DNA of 64,000 bases from Aquanectria penicillioides (taxonomy: Eukaryota; Ascomycota; Sordariomycetes; Hypocreales; Nectriaceae), in NCBI GenBank assembly GCA_003415625.1, contig PYIU01000001.1, positions 6,822,210-6,886,209 of the forward strand. The letters run 5' to 3'. Both the position numbers and the translations under genes were made by a program. Shown one piece after another: positions 37,422 to 49,595 of the stretch. Within the stretch, counting starts at the first letter, position 1. The number at the start of each line of letters is the position of its first letter. Below the pieces are notes generated by a model, which searched no databases, had not been told where the DNA came from, and was given only the letters and a program-made list of their open reading frames with translations.

Positions 37422-38472
37422 ATGGGCGCCTCAATCGCCACTTCCACAGCACGACAAGATGAGGCCTCAGCATCGGCATCATTGCGTTCAAACCCCGCCA
37501 TGCGGTCAACAAACTCCGGTACGCCTCGGAAACTCTTGAATGAGTTTACCAGCATAATGCCATCTGACATAGCTCTCAGCACATCACTTCATCTCTGGCC
37601 TTGGCTCTGGTGTCGCTTCAGCGGTCATCCTGCAACCCCTTGATCTCCTCAAGACTCGAGTTCAGCAATCTAGGAGTTCTTCCCTCTCTGCCTGCCTACA
37701 GGAACTGAGACAGTCATCCAGTCTAATTCAAGCTTTGTGGAGAGGCACTGTCCCCTCTGCTCTGCGAACCGGCTTCGGCTCTGCCTTGTACTTCACTTCT
37801 CTCAACGCCATTCGACAGAATCCCCAGTACGCGGGACTGTTTGGAAGGGGACAACAGGCCCAAAATGGCTCTTCTGTGCTCCCTTCATTAAGCAACTCAG
37901 CCAATCTGATATCTGGTGCAGCCGCCAGGACTTTCGCAGGTTTTGTTCTGATGCCTCTTACGGTTATCAAAGTGAGGTTCGAGTCAAGTCTATATTCGTA
38001 CCCGTCCTTGCTGTCGGCGGCTGCAGATATCCGCAGAACAGAGGGCTGGCGTGGGTTCTTCTCCGGATTTGGTGCTACGGCATTGCGAGACGCTCCGAAT
38101 GCCGGGATGTATGTCCTGTTTTATGAGCTGCTGAAGACACAGCTAGGTTCTCTGGCTGCGCCAACTTCATCTCACAATAGCCCGGGCAAAATGCAGGTTA
38201 CGCTCGCCAGCTCCGTCAATTTTACAGCAGGAATGCTGGCCGGCGGCGCCTGCTCAGTAATTACGAATCCTTTTGATGCAGTCAAGACACGTATTCAACT
38301 GCAGCCTCAGCTATATCGTAATATTTGGCATGCATGCTACAAAATGGTAGCGCAGGAGGGGGTTCGCTGCCTGTGGGATGGGCTTGCACTCCGAATGAGC
38401 CGAAAGGCACTCAGCTCGGCCCTAGCATGGACAGTTTATGAAGAACTCATTCGTCGAGCTGGTACAAAATAA
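37422..38472 (+). CDS. HEM25: Mitochondrial carrier, SLC25A38/Hem25 type (glycine import for haem synthesis)
   Basis: Proteins of this family carry glycine across the inner mitochondrial membrane for 5-aminolevulinate synthesis. Exons 37422-37518 and 37580-38472 encode 329 residues. The 61-nt intron (GTACGC..CTGAC..CTCAG) joins a Ser/Ala-rich leader to [14 protein letters not shown]. Three carrier repeats each carry the Px[D/E]xx[K/R] signature or its variant: PLDLLKTR (~residue 51), PLTVIKVR (~157; T replaces the acidic residue) and PFDAVKTR (~262). [20 protein letters not shown] and the [20 protein letters not shown] end are typical of the SLC25A38 group, which separates it from other carriers. 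The gene starts about 150 bp after COG8 on the same strand. Confidence 0.85.
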
Positions 38473-38619
38473 AATATAAACAAAATGTTGTATAATAGCT
38501 GTAACAACTCGTCTCATGAATAGACTCGACATATCCAAGTACACAACGCTCAAGTAAATCACACCATAAAACTCATCCATCACTCACTCAATCGTCACAT
38601 TGCCCGCCCTCAAGCTCAG

Positions 38620-40032
38620 TTAAGAGGGGCGAGCTCCAGCCAGGTACATGAGCAGCGAGGGCGACTTGCTCCTCTTACGATCATGCTTCTTACGCACCCA
38701 CTCAAACTCGGGTTCAATGTGGTGGTTTTTTTTTTCCTCGATCATAAGCACCTTGTTTCGCTTCTCACGGATGTACTTTGTGTGCCTCCACAACTGGTCC
38801 TGCTCCCATTCGGGAACCCAGCGCTTAATCAGGACATATTCTGGATCCTAGGAAGAAGGTAAGCTTCTGACACGAACAGAGTAAAAATGAGTGGCCAAGA
38901 AACTTACAGCATCAAATTCAAAGTCAACCCGAAAAGACCGCAAACTCTCAATCGAGAGATGTTTGCGAGCCATCCTAGTGTAGGTGGGACGGGCAACTGG
39001 CGCAACTGGAGCAGGAGGGGAGATTGGGGCAGCAGGAACCATAGAAACCATTTGGCCATAACCGCCGGCGTGATTGACATGGGGTAGGGGGACTGGTCTC
39101 GGTGGGTTGACAGGTTCCGGCTTTTTGATTTTTTCCTTCTTCAGGATAGCAGCGATGGCATTGTCGTCAAGACCAGACCGTCGAAGGTCATCTTCAAGTC
39201 TGTGTTTGTACTCCCGGTCCCTGGCTTCCTGTTCCTGTTTCTCTTTAGATATGCGATCCCTTTCTGACTGCTTGTATCGCTCAACTGCCTCCTTCGCCTC
39301 TCTCTCTTTCTCATCCTTCAACTTTTTCTCTTTTGCAACCCGGTCTCTCTCTGATTGCTTATAGCGCTCGACCGCATCCTTAGCCTCTTTTTCAACACGC
39401 TCTTTTTCCTCATTCGCCTCATCATCCTCCCTGAGACGCTGAAGCTCCAGTTCCTTTTTGATACGAGACTCTTCTTCATGACGGGTTTCCCGGCCTTTGA
39501 TATCGTCCAGTTCACGCTTTGCGCGCTGAAGCTCTGCTTCCTCTTGGTATTCCTTGATGAGACGGCGTTCTTCCTTATCTCGAGCACTGGAAACTCGCAT
39601 AACCTCCAAATCTTTACGGGTTTGCTCAGCTTCCCAGTCTTCCCGTGTCATAAAAGACGACGATCGGGATCGAGATCGGGACCAAGAACGAGACCTATGA
39701 CGGTGTCGAGAAGACTTTGATCGAGATAGTTCCATGCGACGGTCATCCTCTTCATCCGAAGAATGCTCGTTGTAAATTCGGTTATTGATGATTACCGGGG
39801 GGGCAGGTGGGGGAGGACTGCTCGCACGTCTGTCCCGGGATCGAGAACGGTCACGAGAACGGGAACGTGCAACTGTCGCAACGTGCTCAGGCACGAGGTA
39901 GCTAGGGCCCGCCGGTGAATCATAATAGCTTCGTGGGCGAGGGGCTTGAACATAGCGGACAGGCCGCGGAGAAGGCCCGTGACGACGAACGTGAATGTCA
40001 AGATCATCGTCGTCGTCGTAGTAGCTGCTCAT
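38620..40032 (-). CDS. SR-rich coiled-coil protein with a DUF8035-like C-terminus
   Basis: Function is unknown. Exons on the minus strand are 40032-38908 and 38847-38620, giving 450 residues; the 60-nt intron (GTAAGT..CCTAG) lies between FEFDA and DPEYVLIKRW. The N-terminus is acidic (SSYYDDDDDLD), then Arg-Ser rich (SRSRDRSRSRDRR, ~residues 55-70; another run ~110-130). Residues ~140-305 are a highly charged, probably coiled-coil segment with an internal repeat (AVERYKQSERDR twice). The Pro-rich linker is followed by the conserved C-terminal domain (~350-430: RKHLSIESLRSF, then PEYVLIKRWVPEWEQDQLW), which resembles the fungal DUF8035 family. A 10-A run in the last exon (38726-38735) is within codons EEKKN. 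The stop lies 147 bp from the convergent HEM25 stop. RS content suggests a nuclear or RNA-linked role, which is inference only. Confidence 0.75.
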
Positions 40033-40811
40033 GACTGCGGAATGTTGCCCGCAACTCAGGATTGAGTTAAATCACAAATTTGGCGGGTCGGAGATTGCGT
40101 TGACAGCGTCGGCAGTATGAGGGCAAAAAATCAGGTTAAATAGAAACGGAAGGGGGAGGGGGAAGAAAGGAAAGTCGGAGAGCGAGGGTGTGAATCAGGT
40201 AAATGCGAATGAAGGGCCCCTCCTTGTAAGCGCGAAATGGACTCTGGTAGGGCTGGACGGGGGAGGGGCGGGGCTGAGACCAGGTGGGGGCCAAAAAGAG
40301 GCGGAGGCAGGACAAACCAAAGGTCCAGGACGCGATTCAGTTAGGACTTAGGTACATGGCTTATCAGGGTACACGGGAGGCCGTCCTAGCACCTCGACCT
40401 ACCTAGACACATGACCAGAGTCGCGGCTAGTTGGTACTGGACGTGAAACTAGAACAAGGGCTGATTTAGAGGTATTGCGAACGGGCTTCATGGTTGGATG
40501 GTGTCCATATTTGGATAAAGCTCCCTCTATGCTATGTACATGCCTGGACCAGGTGACAGCACAACCATCCATCAGGTGGGTTGGGCCGGACCCACCGAGG
40601 CGGTGGTCGCTGGTTTTCAGGGAGCTGCAAAGTCGGGATCAGCGCAAGCCGTCACGCCAGAGGCGCCAACATGATGCACCTCGGTGGTGACACCTGAAAC
40701 GTTTGAGCCCTCACTCGGCGTTTACCCAAACCACATACAGCGATATGAGCTCTGCTCGACCACTGGGTTCTTTTGATTGGGTCACTTCCTCACTAATAAA
40801 GGTTACGCTAG
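40033..40811. other. Intergenic: upstream of the SR-rich gene, downstream of prefoldin
   Basis: About 780 bp with a purine-rich stretch on the plus strand (40,140-40,300) next to the SR-rich gene, presumed promoter and 5' UTR. The open frame 40,475-40,690 (+) has no recognisable feature and is not called. Confidence 0.4.
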
Positions 40812-41625
40812 CTACTTAGTCCGCAGCATCTGCTCAATGTGCTCGCGACTATTCTTGTGTGTCGTTTCCAAGTACAGCAACCGTTGACCCAACTTGTCCA
40901 ATTCGGTCTCGAGGTTCTGTGTCTGGCCCTCAAGTTTCTGTCGTAGCGAGTCAACTGGGAGTGAGACGAACCTGCAAATGACAGACCATGGTCTTGATGT
41001 TAGAGAATGAGCATGGATGGGAATATTGAAACTTTTGTTTCGAGGGGCAGTTGATCAAACCGAACAACTTGGATTTCAGGAAGCGGGGTCATTGAACGCG
41101 GGGCAGTGACGATAGTTGTTGGACAAGAACGAAAGCCATTCTGGCTAGGAAGTGGAAGGGCAATCATGGTGAGGGAGCATGTGTTGTATCCACGTACATC
41201 TTCCCAACGCCCTCATACACCACGGCGTCCTTCGGCAGGGTGGCCATCTCGCCAAGAGTGAGTCGCACCAGACGCTGCTCACGTTGCTTGGTTGTCATCT
41301 GGGTGCGAGCCAAGCCAATCTGCTGTTGCGCTGCGAGTGCCTGACTCTCAATTTCATGCACCAGCTATGCATGATCGTTAGTGAATTTTTTCTCTTTCAC
41401 ATGTTTGATGTGAGATGAGCGATAATTTGTATTGCAAAAAGAAAAAAAAATGAAGAGAAAAAGAATATGTGACAATCGTATTTGACGATTATAGATGGTA
41501 CCAGATGTCGGAGGAACTCTTGCCCAGAGGACATTTCTTGAAAACCTAACGCAGCGCTGTGACGCTGCGTATCACGGGAGTGTGAGATATCATACCTTCT
41601 GCAATGCTTCGTTCGGAATCGCCAT
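40812..41625 (-). CDS. PFD1: Prefoldin subunit 1
   Basis: This is a beta-type subunit of the hexameric prefoldin co-chaperone, which hands nascent actin and tubulin to the CCT chaperonin. Exons on the minus strand are 41625-41596, 41364-41198 and 40971-40812, giving 118 residues, the usual length for the family. The reconstructed chain starts MAIPNEALQK, continues VHEIESQALAAQQQ and TTKQREQRLVRLTLGEM, has the beta-hairpin core LPKDAVVYEGVGKMFVSLPV, and ends in a second helix (KLGQRLLYLETTHKN). Splice sites are GTATGA..ATAG and GTACGT..GCAG; the second intron splits the Met codon of GKMF. Introns of 231 and 226 nt are much longer than the others in this island. The start codon lies only about 200 bp from AT-rich, RIP-affected DNA. 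Confidence 0.93.
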
Positions 41626-42130
41626 GATGCTGAACGCGAGGAAATGAATGAAAGGACATGTATCTATGTCTGTTGAGTATTTCAACAATGCCGATGGTGG
41701 GCACCGAGGTCAGTTAGTCCCGTTTCTAGCATGCCTCAGTAAATCGGTATCTCATTTATATGCGTATAACCACTTCCTGATCTCAATTAAAACGTCCAAC
41801 AATTTAAGTAAGACCAAGTTATCACACAACATCTTATACATTAAAATAAGAAAATACATATTAAAATAGCCTTAAAATAAAGCTTTTAGGTTTTTATTAT
41901 TATAATATAAAGAAAATATAAAGGTTGCTTTAGTAAGCAATTAGCTCTTTATATATTATAATAGCCCTTTAAAAAATATATAATAAAAATTAAAAGTAAA
42001 TAATTATAATTATTAAAATAAATTAATATAATAATATATTTATAAATAGATTTTAAATTTATTTTAATATATTTAAATTTATTTATTTATAAATATTTTA
42101 TAGATCTAAAAGTAAATAAAACTTTATATT
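41626..42130. other. Right edge of the gene island
   Basis: Normal composition persists to about 41,800, then falls to AT-rich sequence over roughly 100 bp. From 41,850 to 42,130 the sequence is AT-rich and did not match the LINE. The open frame 41,648-41,869 (+) runs across the boundary and has no recognisable features. Confidence 0.45.
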
Positions 42131-44888
42131 TATTTATTTATTAATACTCTATAGATTTATAAAATAAATAATACTTTTATACTATATAAATAAAATAAAA
42201 AACTATATTAATAGAATAAAACCCTTTATTTAATATAATATTAAACTTAATATAAATTTTCTATAAAGAAGTATTAAATTAAAAGTTAATTTAATATTAT
42301 TATTAAAATATTTTATTTATTTAATTATAAAATTAATAAATAAAATAAAAGTAAGGCCTATAATAGGCTTAAATTATTTATATTATAGGCCTATTATAAA
42401 AAGTAAAGTATTAATTTAGTATTAATTAATAGTTAGCTAGCTATTAGCTATTTAAGTATTACTATTATTATTTTTTAATCTTTATAAATATATTTATTTA
42501 TTTATTTTTATTTTTTTTATATATTTTTATAAAAGCTTTTTTATTGCCTTTAAGTATATACTTTATTAATATTTATTTATATAGAATATTTAATTTATAT
42601 AAATATTAATTGCTATTTTTATTGCTATTTTATATTAATTATATATAGCTAAAAATAATAATTATAATAATAATAATAATAATATATATATATATTTATA
42701 AATAGCATTTTATACTAATATTAATAAATATTAAAATATTAAGCTAGCTATATTAAGGCAAAAGGTGCTATATTAACCTTAAGGGCAGTATAGAATCTAC
42801 TTTATTTTATATATATTATATAAATAATAAAAAATAAAAAGAATAGTTTATATTAAAATTAAGCTAATATATAATCTTTCTCTTTTTTATTATTTATAGC
42901 TATAAAAAACTAATTATTAATAGATATTAAGGCTAATAGCTATATAGCTTATATCTATATATATAAGCTATATAAGCTATTATTATATTTAATAAAGGCT
43001 AATGCCTATATATTAATAGTAGCTTTATAAAAGGGAATAGCTATAATAAATATAGCTTAATTTAATTTTATTATAAATATATTATTAATATTAATTAGCT
43101 CTATAAGATAATTAATAGAGTTAATTATATAGCTATAGCTCTTAAAAGCTTAATAGCTATATTGCCTTTTTTAATTAAAGAGGCTAAAACTATTTAAAAA
43201 TAAATAGTATTAAAAGTAATAGTAATAATAAATAAAGTTAATTTTAATATAAATTTATATTAATTAATATTAATAATAAAGACTAAAGTTTAATATAATT
43301 CCTTAAGTAATAGCTTAAATTTAAATAAAGCTAAAAAGAAATTAAAATAAAAAAGGCTTAAAAATAAAAATAAAAATAATAAAGAAAATAGTAAAAAAAA
43401 TAAAATAAATTTTATATTTTTTAAAAAGAATATAAACTTAAAGTAAATAAAATTACTAAAATAAATAAATATAAATTAAATATAATAGTAAATAAAAATA
43501 AAGTTTAAAACTAAAATAAAATTAAAATAAAGACTTAATTATAAAAGGGATAGACTTTAATATATTATTTATATAATAGGCTATTTTTTTCTTTTTATTA
43601 AAAGGGGTTTTTTTAAATATATTAATTTCTCTTTTAATAAAAAAAGTTAAAATACTTAAATAAAAGAGTTATTAAAAAGTAAAAGCAATATAAAAATAAA
43701 TATATTTTAAATTAAATATAGCTTAATAGCTAGCTTATAATATAATATAATATATAAATAAATTAGCTATTTAATAAAATAATATATAATTTAAGTTTTA
43801 AATAAATATTATTTAAGCTTAAAAAAATTATAAAATAAATTAAATAAAGTTTTCTTTTAGCTTAAATAAAATAAATAATATAATATAATATAGCTAATTA
43901 TTTTAATAATATCTTTATATTAATATTAAAATATATTTATTTTAAAAACCTTTTTTTAAAAAAAGAATCCTTAAAGTATAATATATTTTATTTATATTTA
44001 AATAAATAAAAAGCTTTTATACTTTTTAAATTCTTTATATAAATAAATAATTTTCTTTTTTATATAAAATAAAAAGATTTTAATTATTTTTATTTTATTA
44101 TTTATATACTATTTATAAAATTTATATTTAATTTATTTTTATTAATACCTTTAATTAATTAATTTTTAATTTTTAATTAATTTTTAATTCTTTTTATATT
44201 CTTTATTAAAAAGCTAATTAATAAATTACTTTTTATATTTTTATATTAATTTATATTAAAGGCTATTATAATAATAATAAATTTAATATATTATTAATAT
44301 AATTATAAAAAGAATAAATCTTTTAATACCTTAAGCTTAAAATTAACTTTAAAATTAAATAAATTATTTATAAAAATATATATTAAATTAAAAAATTTTA
44401 AGCTTATTTTTTAATAATTTAATTAAAATAGTTTTATAGCCTTTTTTAATAATATAAAGGGCTTAAGTTTATTTAATAAATAAAGCTTTAGTAATTCTTT
44501 TTAAATTATTGCCTTTTTTTATTAAAAAATAATATATATTAATACTATAGGCAATTATAGATTTAATTATATATATATATATTATATAGGCAGCTATAAG
44601 GTTTACTTTTTATATACTTGCTATAAAAGCAATAAAGGCTTACTTTTAGCGCTTAAGTTTTCTTTTAAGCTTAAAGATATATAGGCCTTAAAGTAGCTTT
44701 TTATATAGCTATAACTTAAGGAAATAGTATAATTCCTATAGCTAGATTGTATTATAGGTAAGGGTTAGTTAAACCTAATGCCTTTAGTATTAATAGAAGA
44801 AATAAAGGAGCTGGGCTTTAATAGGTTTAAAGGTTATACTATTAATAGAGGCCTAAGATATATATACTGTTTATATAGCTTTAAGTTA
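42131..44888 (-). mobile_element. 5'-truncated LINE copy C
   Basis: The 3' end ((TTTA)n on the plus strand, then TTAATACTCTATAG) is at about 42,131, and homology to copies A and B is continuous to about 44,888, inside the reverse transcriptase. It therefore lacks the 5' half of the element. It is one of the most heavily mutated copies. No confident target-site duplication was found; ACTTTATATT and ACTTTTATATT on the two sides are similar but not identical. Confidence 0.65.
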
Positions 44889-45147
44889 AAAAGACTTTTA
44901 TATTATATAATTAAATAAAAACTATATTAATAAAATAAAAGAAGATTTATACTTATAGTAAAGAAATTACTATTTAAAAGACCTTAATATATAAAAGAGT
45001 AAGTTTAAATTTTATTAAAGCTTCTTTTTTTATATATTTAAAATTAATTTACTTAAAGAAAATAAAAAAAATTTAAAAGGAGTTAAGCCTATATTTAATA
45101 ATAAAATTTTTAATTATATTTAAATTATTATTTAAATAAGCTTAATT
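44889..45147. other. Unassigned AT-rich sequence
   Basis: About 260 bp with no open frame. Weak similarity to the LINE 3' end is visible at 44,893-44,950 (AAACTATATTAATAAAATAA). The rest cannot be placed. Confidence 0.3.
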
Positions 45148-45458
45148 TATTATATATATAAATTATATAATAAATAGTACTTTTAAATAATTAGCCCTTA
45201 TATCTTTTAAATAAAAGTTAATAATCTATAAGTATATTTATACTTTAAAACCTATAATTATAATAGTCTTAAAATATAAATTAAGTAAAGTCTAATATAC
45301 AATTAATTATTTTCTATTATTTAGCTATTAATTTTAATATAACTATAGAGTTTATATATATATTATTTAATATAACTATAAGATAAATAGTATAATAGTT
45401 TTATTACTAAAGCTATTACTTTTAATATTATTTATAATAGATTTAATAAACTATAATA
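45148..45458 (+). mobile_element. Solo LTR, copy 3 (311 bp), most mutated
   Basis: It is the same length and orientation as the LTR at 22,426, flanked by the perfect duplication TAATT (45143-45147 and 45459-45463). Relative to copy 1, most C and G bases have become T and A (start TATTATATATATAAATT, end AAACTATAATA). Recognition rests on the ungapped ends, equal length and TSD. Confidence 0.8.
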
Positions 45459-45671
45459 TAATTTATATAAAGCCTATAAAAGCTTTACTTTATAGCTTTA
45501 AAATAAAGTTAATTTATAATTAAAATATAAAAAGTTTTAATAGTTTTTTAGCTATAAATTTTAAATATAATAATATATTATTTTTATAAAACTTAATTAA
45601 TAGTATAATTATTATAAATAAAAATAACAATATATATAAAATTATAAAAAGTATAATTAATATTTAATTAA
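45459..45671. other. Unassigned AT-rich host sequence
   Basis: About 200 bp without coding capacity. It is the insertion site of the LINE that follows and continues at 48,865 after it. Confidence 0.35.
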
Positions 45672-47472
45672 GCCCAATTTTAAGACTAGCTTTAAGCCTA
45701 AGGCACTAAAAAACTTATCCTCTCTACAATTATATTAGCAATACATTAAATCTACTACTACTACTATAATAGCTCTTAGCGCAAACTAATGCAAGAATAT
45801 AAAGAGTGGCTTGCCAATTAGCTCTTTAATAGAGAATATAAAAAGGACTAAAAGTTAATTAAGAATTAAGTATTAGCTAACTAAAGGCACTAATAAAAAT
45901 AAGCTAAATATAAGTCTTATAAATAGTGCATAAATAATAAAATAAAGGCAATTAAAATCTTTTTATTTTATATAAAAAAGAAAACTATTTATTTATATAA
46001 AGAACTTAAGAAGTATAAAAGCTCTTTATTTACCTAAATATAAATAAAATATATTAAACTTTAAAGATTCCTTTTTTAAAAAAAGGTCTTTAAAGTAAGT
46101 ATACCTTAATATTAATATAAAAATACTATTAAAATAATTAGCTATATTATATTATATTATTTATTTTACTTAAGCTAAAAGAAAACTTTATTTAATTTAT
46201 TTTATAATTTTTTTAAGCTTAAATAATATTTATTTAAAGCTTAAATTATATATTGCTTTATTAAATAGTTAGTTTATTTATATATTGTATTATATTATAA
46301 GCTAGCTATTAAGCTATATTTAATTTAAAATATTTTTATTTTTATATTACTTTTATTTTTTAATAACTTTTTTATTTAAATGCTTTAATTCTTTTTATTA
46401 AAAAAGAAATTAATATACTTAAAAAACTCCCTTTTAAAAAAAGAAAAAAATTAATTTATTATATAAATAATATACTAAAGCTTATTTTTTTAATAGCTAA
46501 ATCTTTACTTTAGCTTTATTTTAATTTTAAACTTTATTTCTATTTATTACTATATTTAATTTATATTTATTTATTTTAATAATTTTATTTACTTTAAGTT
46601 TATATTCTTTTTAAAAAATATAAAAAAAAATTTTTTTTTTATTTTTTTTTATTATTTTTCTCTTTATTCTTAAGTCTTTTTTACTTTAATTCCCTTTTAG
46701 CTTTATTTAAGCTTAAGCTATTACTTAAAGAATTATATTAAACTTTAGTCTTTACTATTAATATTAATTAATATAAATCTATATTAAAATTAACTTTATT
46801 TATTACTATTATTACTTTTTAATACTATTTATCCTTAAATAGCTTTAGCCCCTTTAATTAAAAAAGGCAATATAGCTATTAAGCTTTTAAAAGCTATAGC
46901 TATATAATTAACTTTATTAATTAGCTTATAGAGCTAATTAGCATTAAAATCTATAGTTAAAACTATAAATATAGCTTAAAAATACACTTAAGTTACTTTT
47001 CTTTTAGCTTAAATAGCCTTAACTTTTAATTATTAAAGCTTTTTCTTTTATAATTTATATTAAGAATATATTTATAATAAAACTAAATTAAGCTATATTT
47101 ATTATAGCTATTTCTTTTTATAAAGCTATTATTAATATATAAGTATTAGCCTTTATTAAATATAATAATAGCTTATATAGCTTATATATATAAATATAAG
47201 CTATATAGCTATTAGCCTTAATATTTACTAATAGTTAGTCTTTTATAGCTATAAAAAATAAAAAAAATAAAGATTATATATTAGCTTAATTTTAATATAA
47301 ACTATTCTCTTTATCTTTTATTATCTATATAATATATATAAAATAAAGTAAATTCTATATTGCCCTTAAGGTTAGTATAGCATTTCTTACTTTAGTATAG
47401 CTAGCTTAATATTTTAATATCTATTAATATTAATATAAAATGCTATTTATAGATATATTAAGTATATATTGC

Positions 47473-47506
<34 letters not shown>

Positions 47507-48864
47507 GTTATAGTTATAGTTATAATTATAGTTATAATTATTATTATTATTATAGTTATTATTTTTAGCTATATATAATTAATATAAAATGTCTCTCGCC
47601 ATCCGCATAACGCACGCGGAACAGGGCAGATCCCGCACCGCCCCCAGGGTCGGCGCGGCACCCCCTGCCCTAGCGCGGCCAGCTTGGCGTCTTGGCATCT
47701 GCCAACGTTAGCAAGAACGCCGTTTGCGGCCGCATTGGACATGCACCGCTATCGTTATTATCATCATCATCATCATTGCCATTATCATTATCATCATTAT
47801 TATTATTATCGTTATTATTATTATTATTATTATTATTATAGTTATTGTCCTTAGCTATATACAATTAGCATAAAATAGCAATAGGAATAGTAATTAATGC
47901 TTATATAAGTTAGGTATCCTATATAAATAATATATTAGTAAAGTATATACTTAAAGGCAATAGAAAGCTTTTATAAAGGCATATAAGGAAAGAAGAAAAG
48001 GAAAGGAATTAGGTATACCTATAAAAATTAAGAAATAATAATAATAGCACTTAAATAGCTAATAGCTAGCTAGCCGCTAGCTAATAGCACTAAAATAGCA
48101 CTTTATTTCTTGCAATAGGCCTATAGTATAGGCAATTTAGGCCTATTATAGGCCTTACTTTTACTTTATTTATTAATTCTATAATTAAATAAATAGAATA
48201 TTTTAATAATAGTATTAAATTAACTTTTAATTTAATGCTTTTTTATAGAGAATCTATATTAAGTTTAATATTATATTAAATAAAGGTTTTTATTTTATTA
48301 ATATAGTTTTTTTCTTTATTTATATAGTATAAAAGTATTATTTACTTTATAGGTCTATAGAGTATTAATAAATAAATAAATTAATATAAAATAGTAATAA
48401 AAATAGTAATTAATGCTTATATAAATTAAGTATTTTATATAAATAATATATTAATAAAGTATATATTTAAAGGCAATAAAGAAGCTTTTATAAAGGTATA
48501 TAAAAAAAGAAAAAAATATATATTTATAAAGATTAAAAAATAATAATAATAATACTTAAATAGCTAGTATTAAATTAATGCTTTACTTTTTATAATAGGC
48601 CTATAGTATAGATAATTTAGGCCTATTATAGGCCTTACTTTTACTTTATTTATTAACTTTATAATTAAATAAATAGAATATTTTAATAATAGTATTAAAT
48701 TAACTTTTAATTTAATGCTTTTTTATAAAGGACCTATATTAGGTTTAATATTATATTAAATAAAAGTTTTTATTCTATTAATATAGTTTTTTTCTTTATT
48801 TATATAGTATAAAAGTATTATTTACTTTATAGATTTATAGAGTATTAATAAATAAATAAATAAA
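45672..48864 (+). mobile_element. 5'-truncated plus-sense LINE carrying a nested LINE
   Basis: It is flanked by the 14-bp duplication TAATATTTAATTAA (45658-45671 and 48865-48878). The element part is 45672-47590 plus 48393-48864 and ends in (AATA)n. It starts at a point equivalent to about 7,330 in the old LINE. The first ~250 bp keep noticeably more G and C than the remainder. A second truncated copy is inserted at 47,591. Confidence 0.75.
47591..48378 (+). mobile_element. Young 5'-truncated LINE insertion, 5' part free of RIP
   Basis: A 788-bp insertion flanked by the 14-bp duplication AATTAATATAAAAT (47577-47590 and 48379-48392) and ending in (AATA)n. Its first ~280 bp (47,591-47,870) are GC-rich and aligned to the same region of other copies differ only by transitions: GCCAAGCTGGCCGCGCTAGG on the minus strand corresponds to ATTAAGCTAGCTGCATTAAG in copy A. 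After ~47,880 the sequence becomes progressively more AT-rich towards the tail. The minus-strand open frame at 47,670-47,864 (Asn/Asp-rich, from the AAT/GAT microsatellite) is antisense to the LINE and is not called as a gene. Confidence 0.8.
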
Positions 48865-49024
48865 TAATATTTAATTAATTTTAATTTATAAAAATAAATA
48901 AAAATTAAAGAAAAAGTATAAAGAAAAATAAAAAGATTTTTATATATTTTTTTATATATATATTTTTTTTATAAAAATTAATATAAAAGCATTATTTATT
49001 ATAAAATTTATAAAGTATTATTAT

Positions 49025-49552
49025 TTATTTATTTATTAATACTTTATAAATCTATAAAGTAAATAATACTTTTATATTATATAAATATAAAAAAAATATT
49101 AATAAAATAAAGACCTTTATTTAATATAATAGTAAATTTAATATAGGCCCTTTATAGAAAAGCATTAAATTAAAAGTTAATTTAATACTATTATTAAAAT
49201 ATTTTATTTATTTAAATATAAAATAAATAAATAAAGTAAAAATAAAGCTTATAATAAGCTTAAATTATTTATACTATAGGCCTATTATAAAAAATAAACT
49301 ATTAATTTTAAATTAATAGCTAATAGCTAGCTAGCTATTAGCTATTAAAATATTATTATTATTATTTTTAAATTTTATAAATATATTTAAATTCTTTTTA
49401 TTTTTAGTTTTTTATAAAAGCTTTTTTTTACCTTTAAATATATACTTTATTAATATATTATTTATATAAAGTACTTAATTTATATAGGCATTAATGACTA
49501 TTTTTATTACTATTTTAGATTAATTATATATAGCTAAAAATAATTATTATAA

Positions 49553-49595
<43 letters not shown>

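Noticed and set aside
25304..41625. The gene island as a biosynthetic or defence cluster
   Set aside because: All seven genes are conserved single-function housekeeping types with mixed orientation. No synthase, NLR, transporter-regulator pair or toxin gene is present.
47670..47864. Asn/Asp-rich 64-residue ORF as a gene in a GC-rich islet
   Set aside because: It is an AAT/GAT microsatellite plus un-mutated LINE sequence read antisense. The surrounding piece has LINE homology, a tail and a target-site duplication.
47591..47870. GC-rich islet as horizontally acquired or bacterial DNA
   Set aside because: It aligns base by base with the AT-rich LINE copies, differing by RIP-type transitions, so it is the ancestral form of the same repeat.
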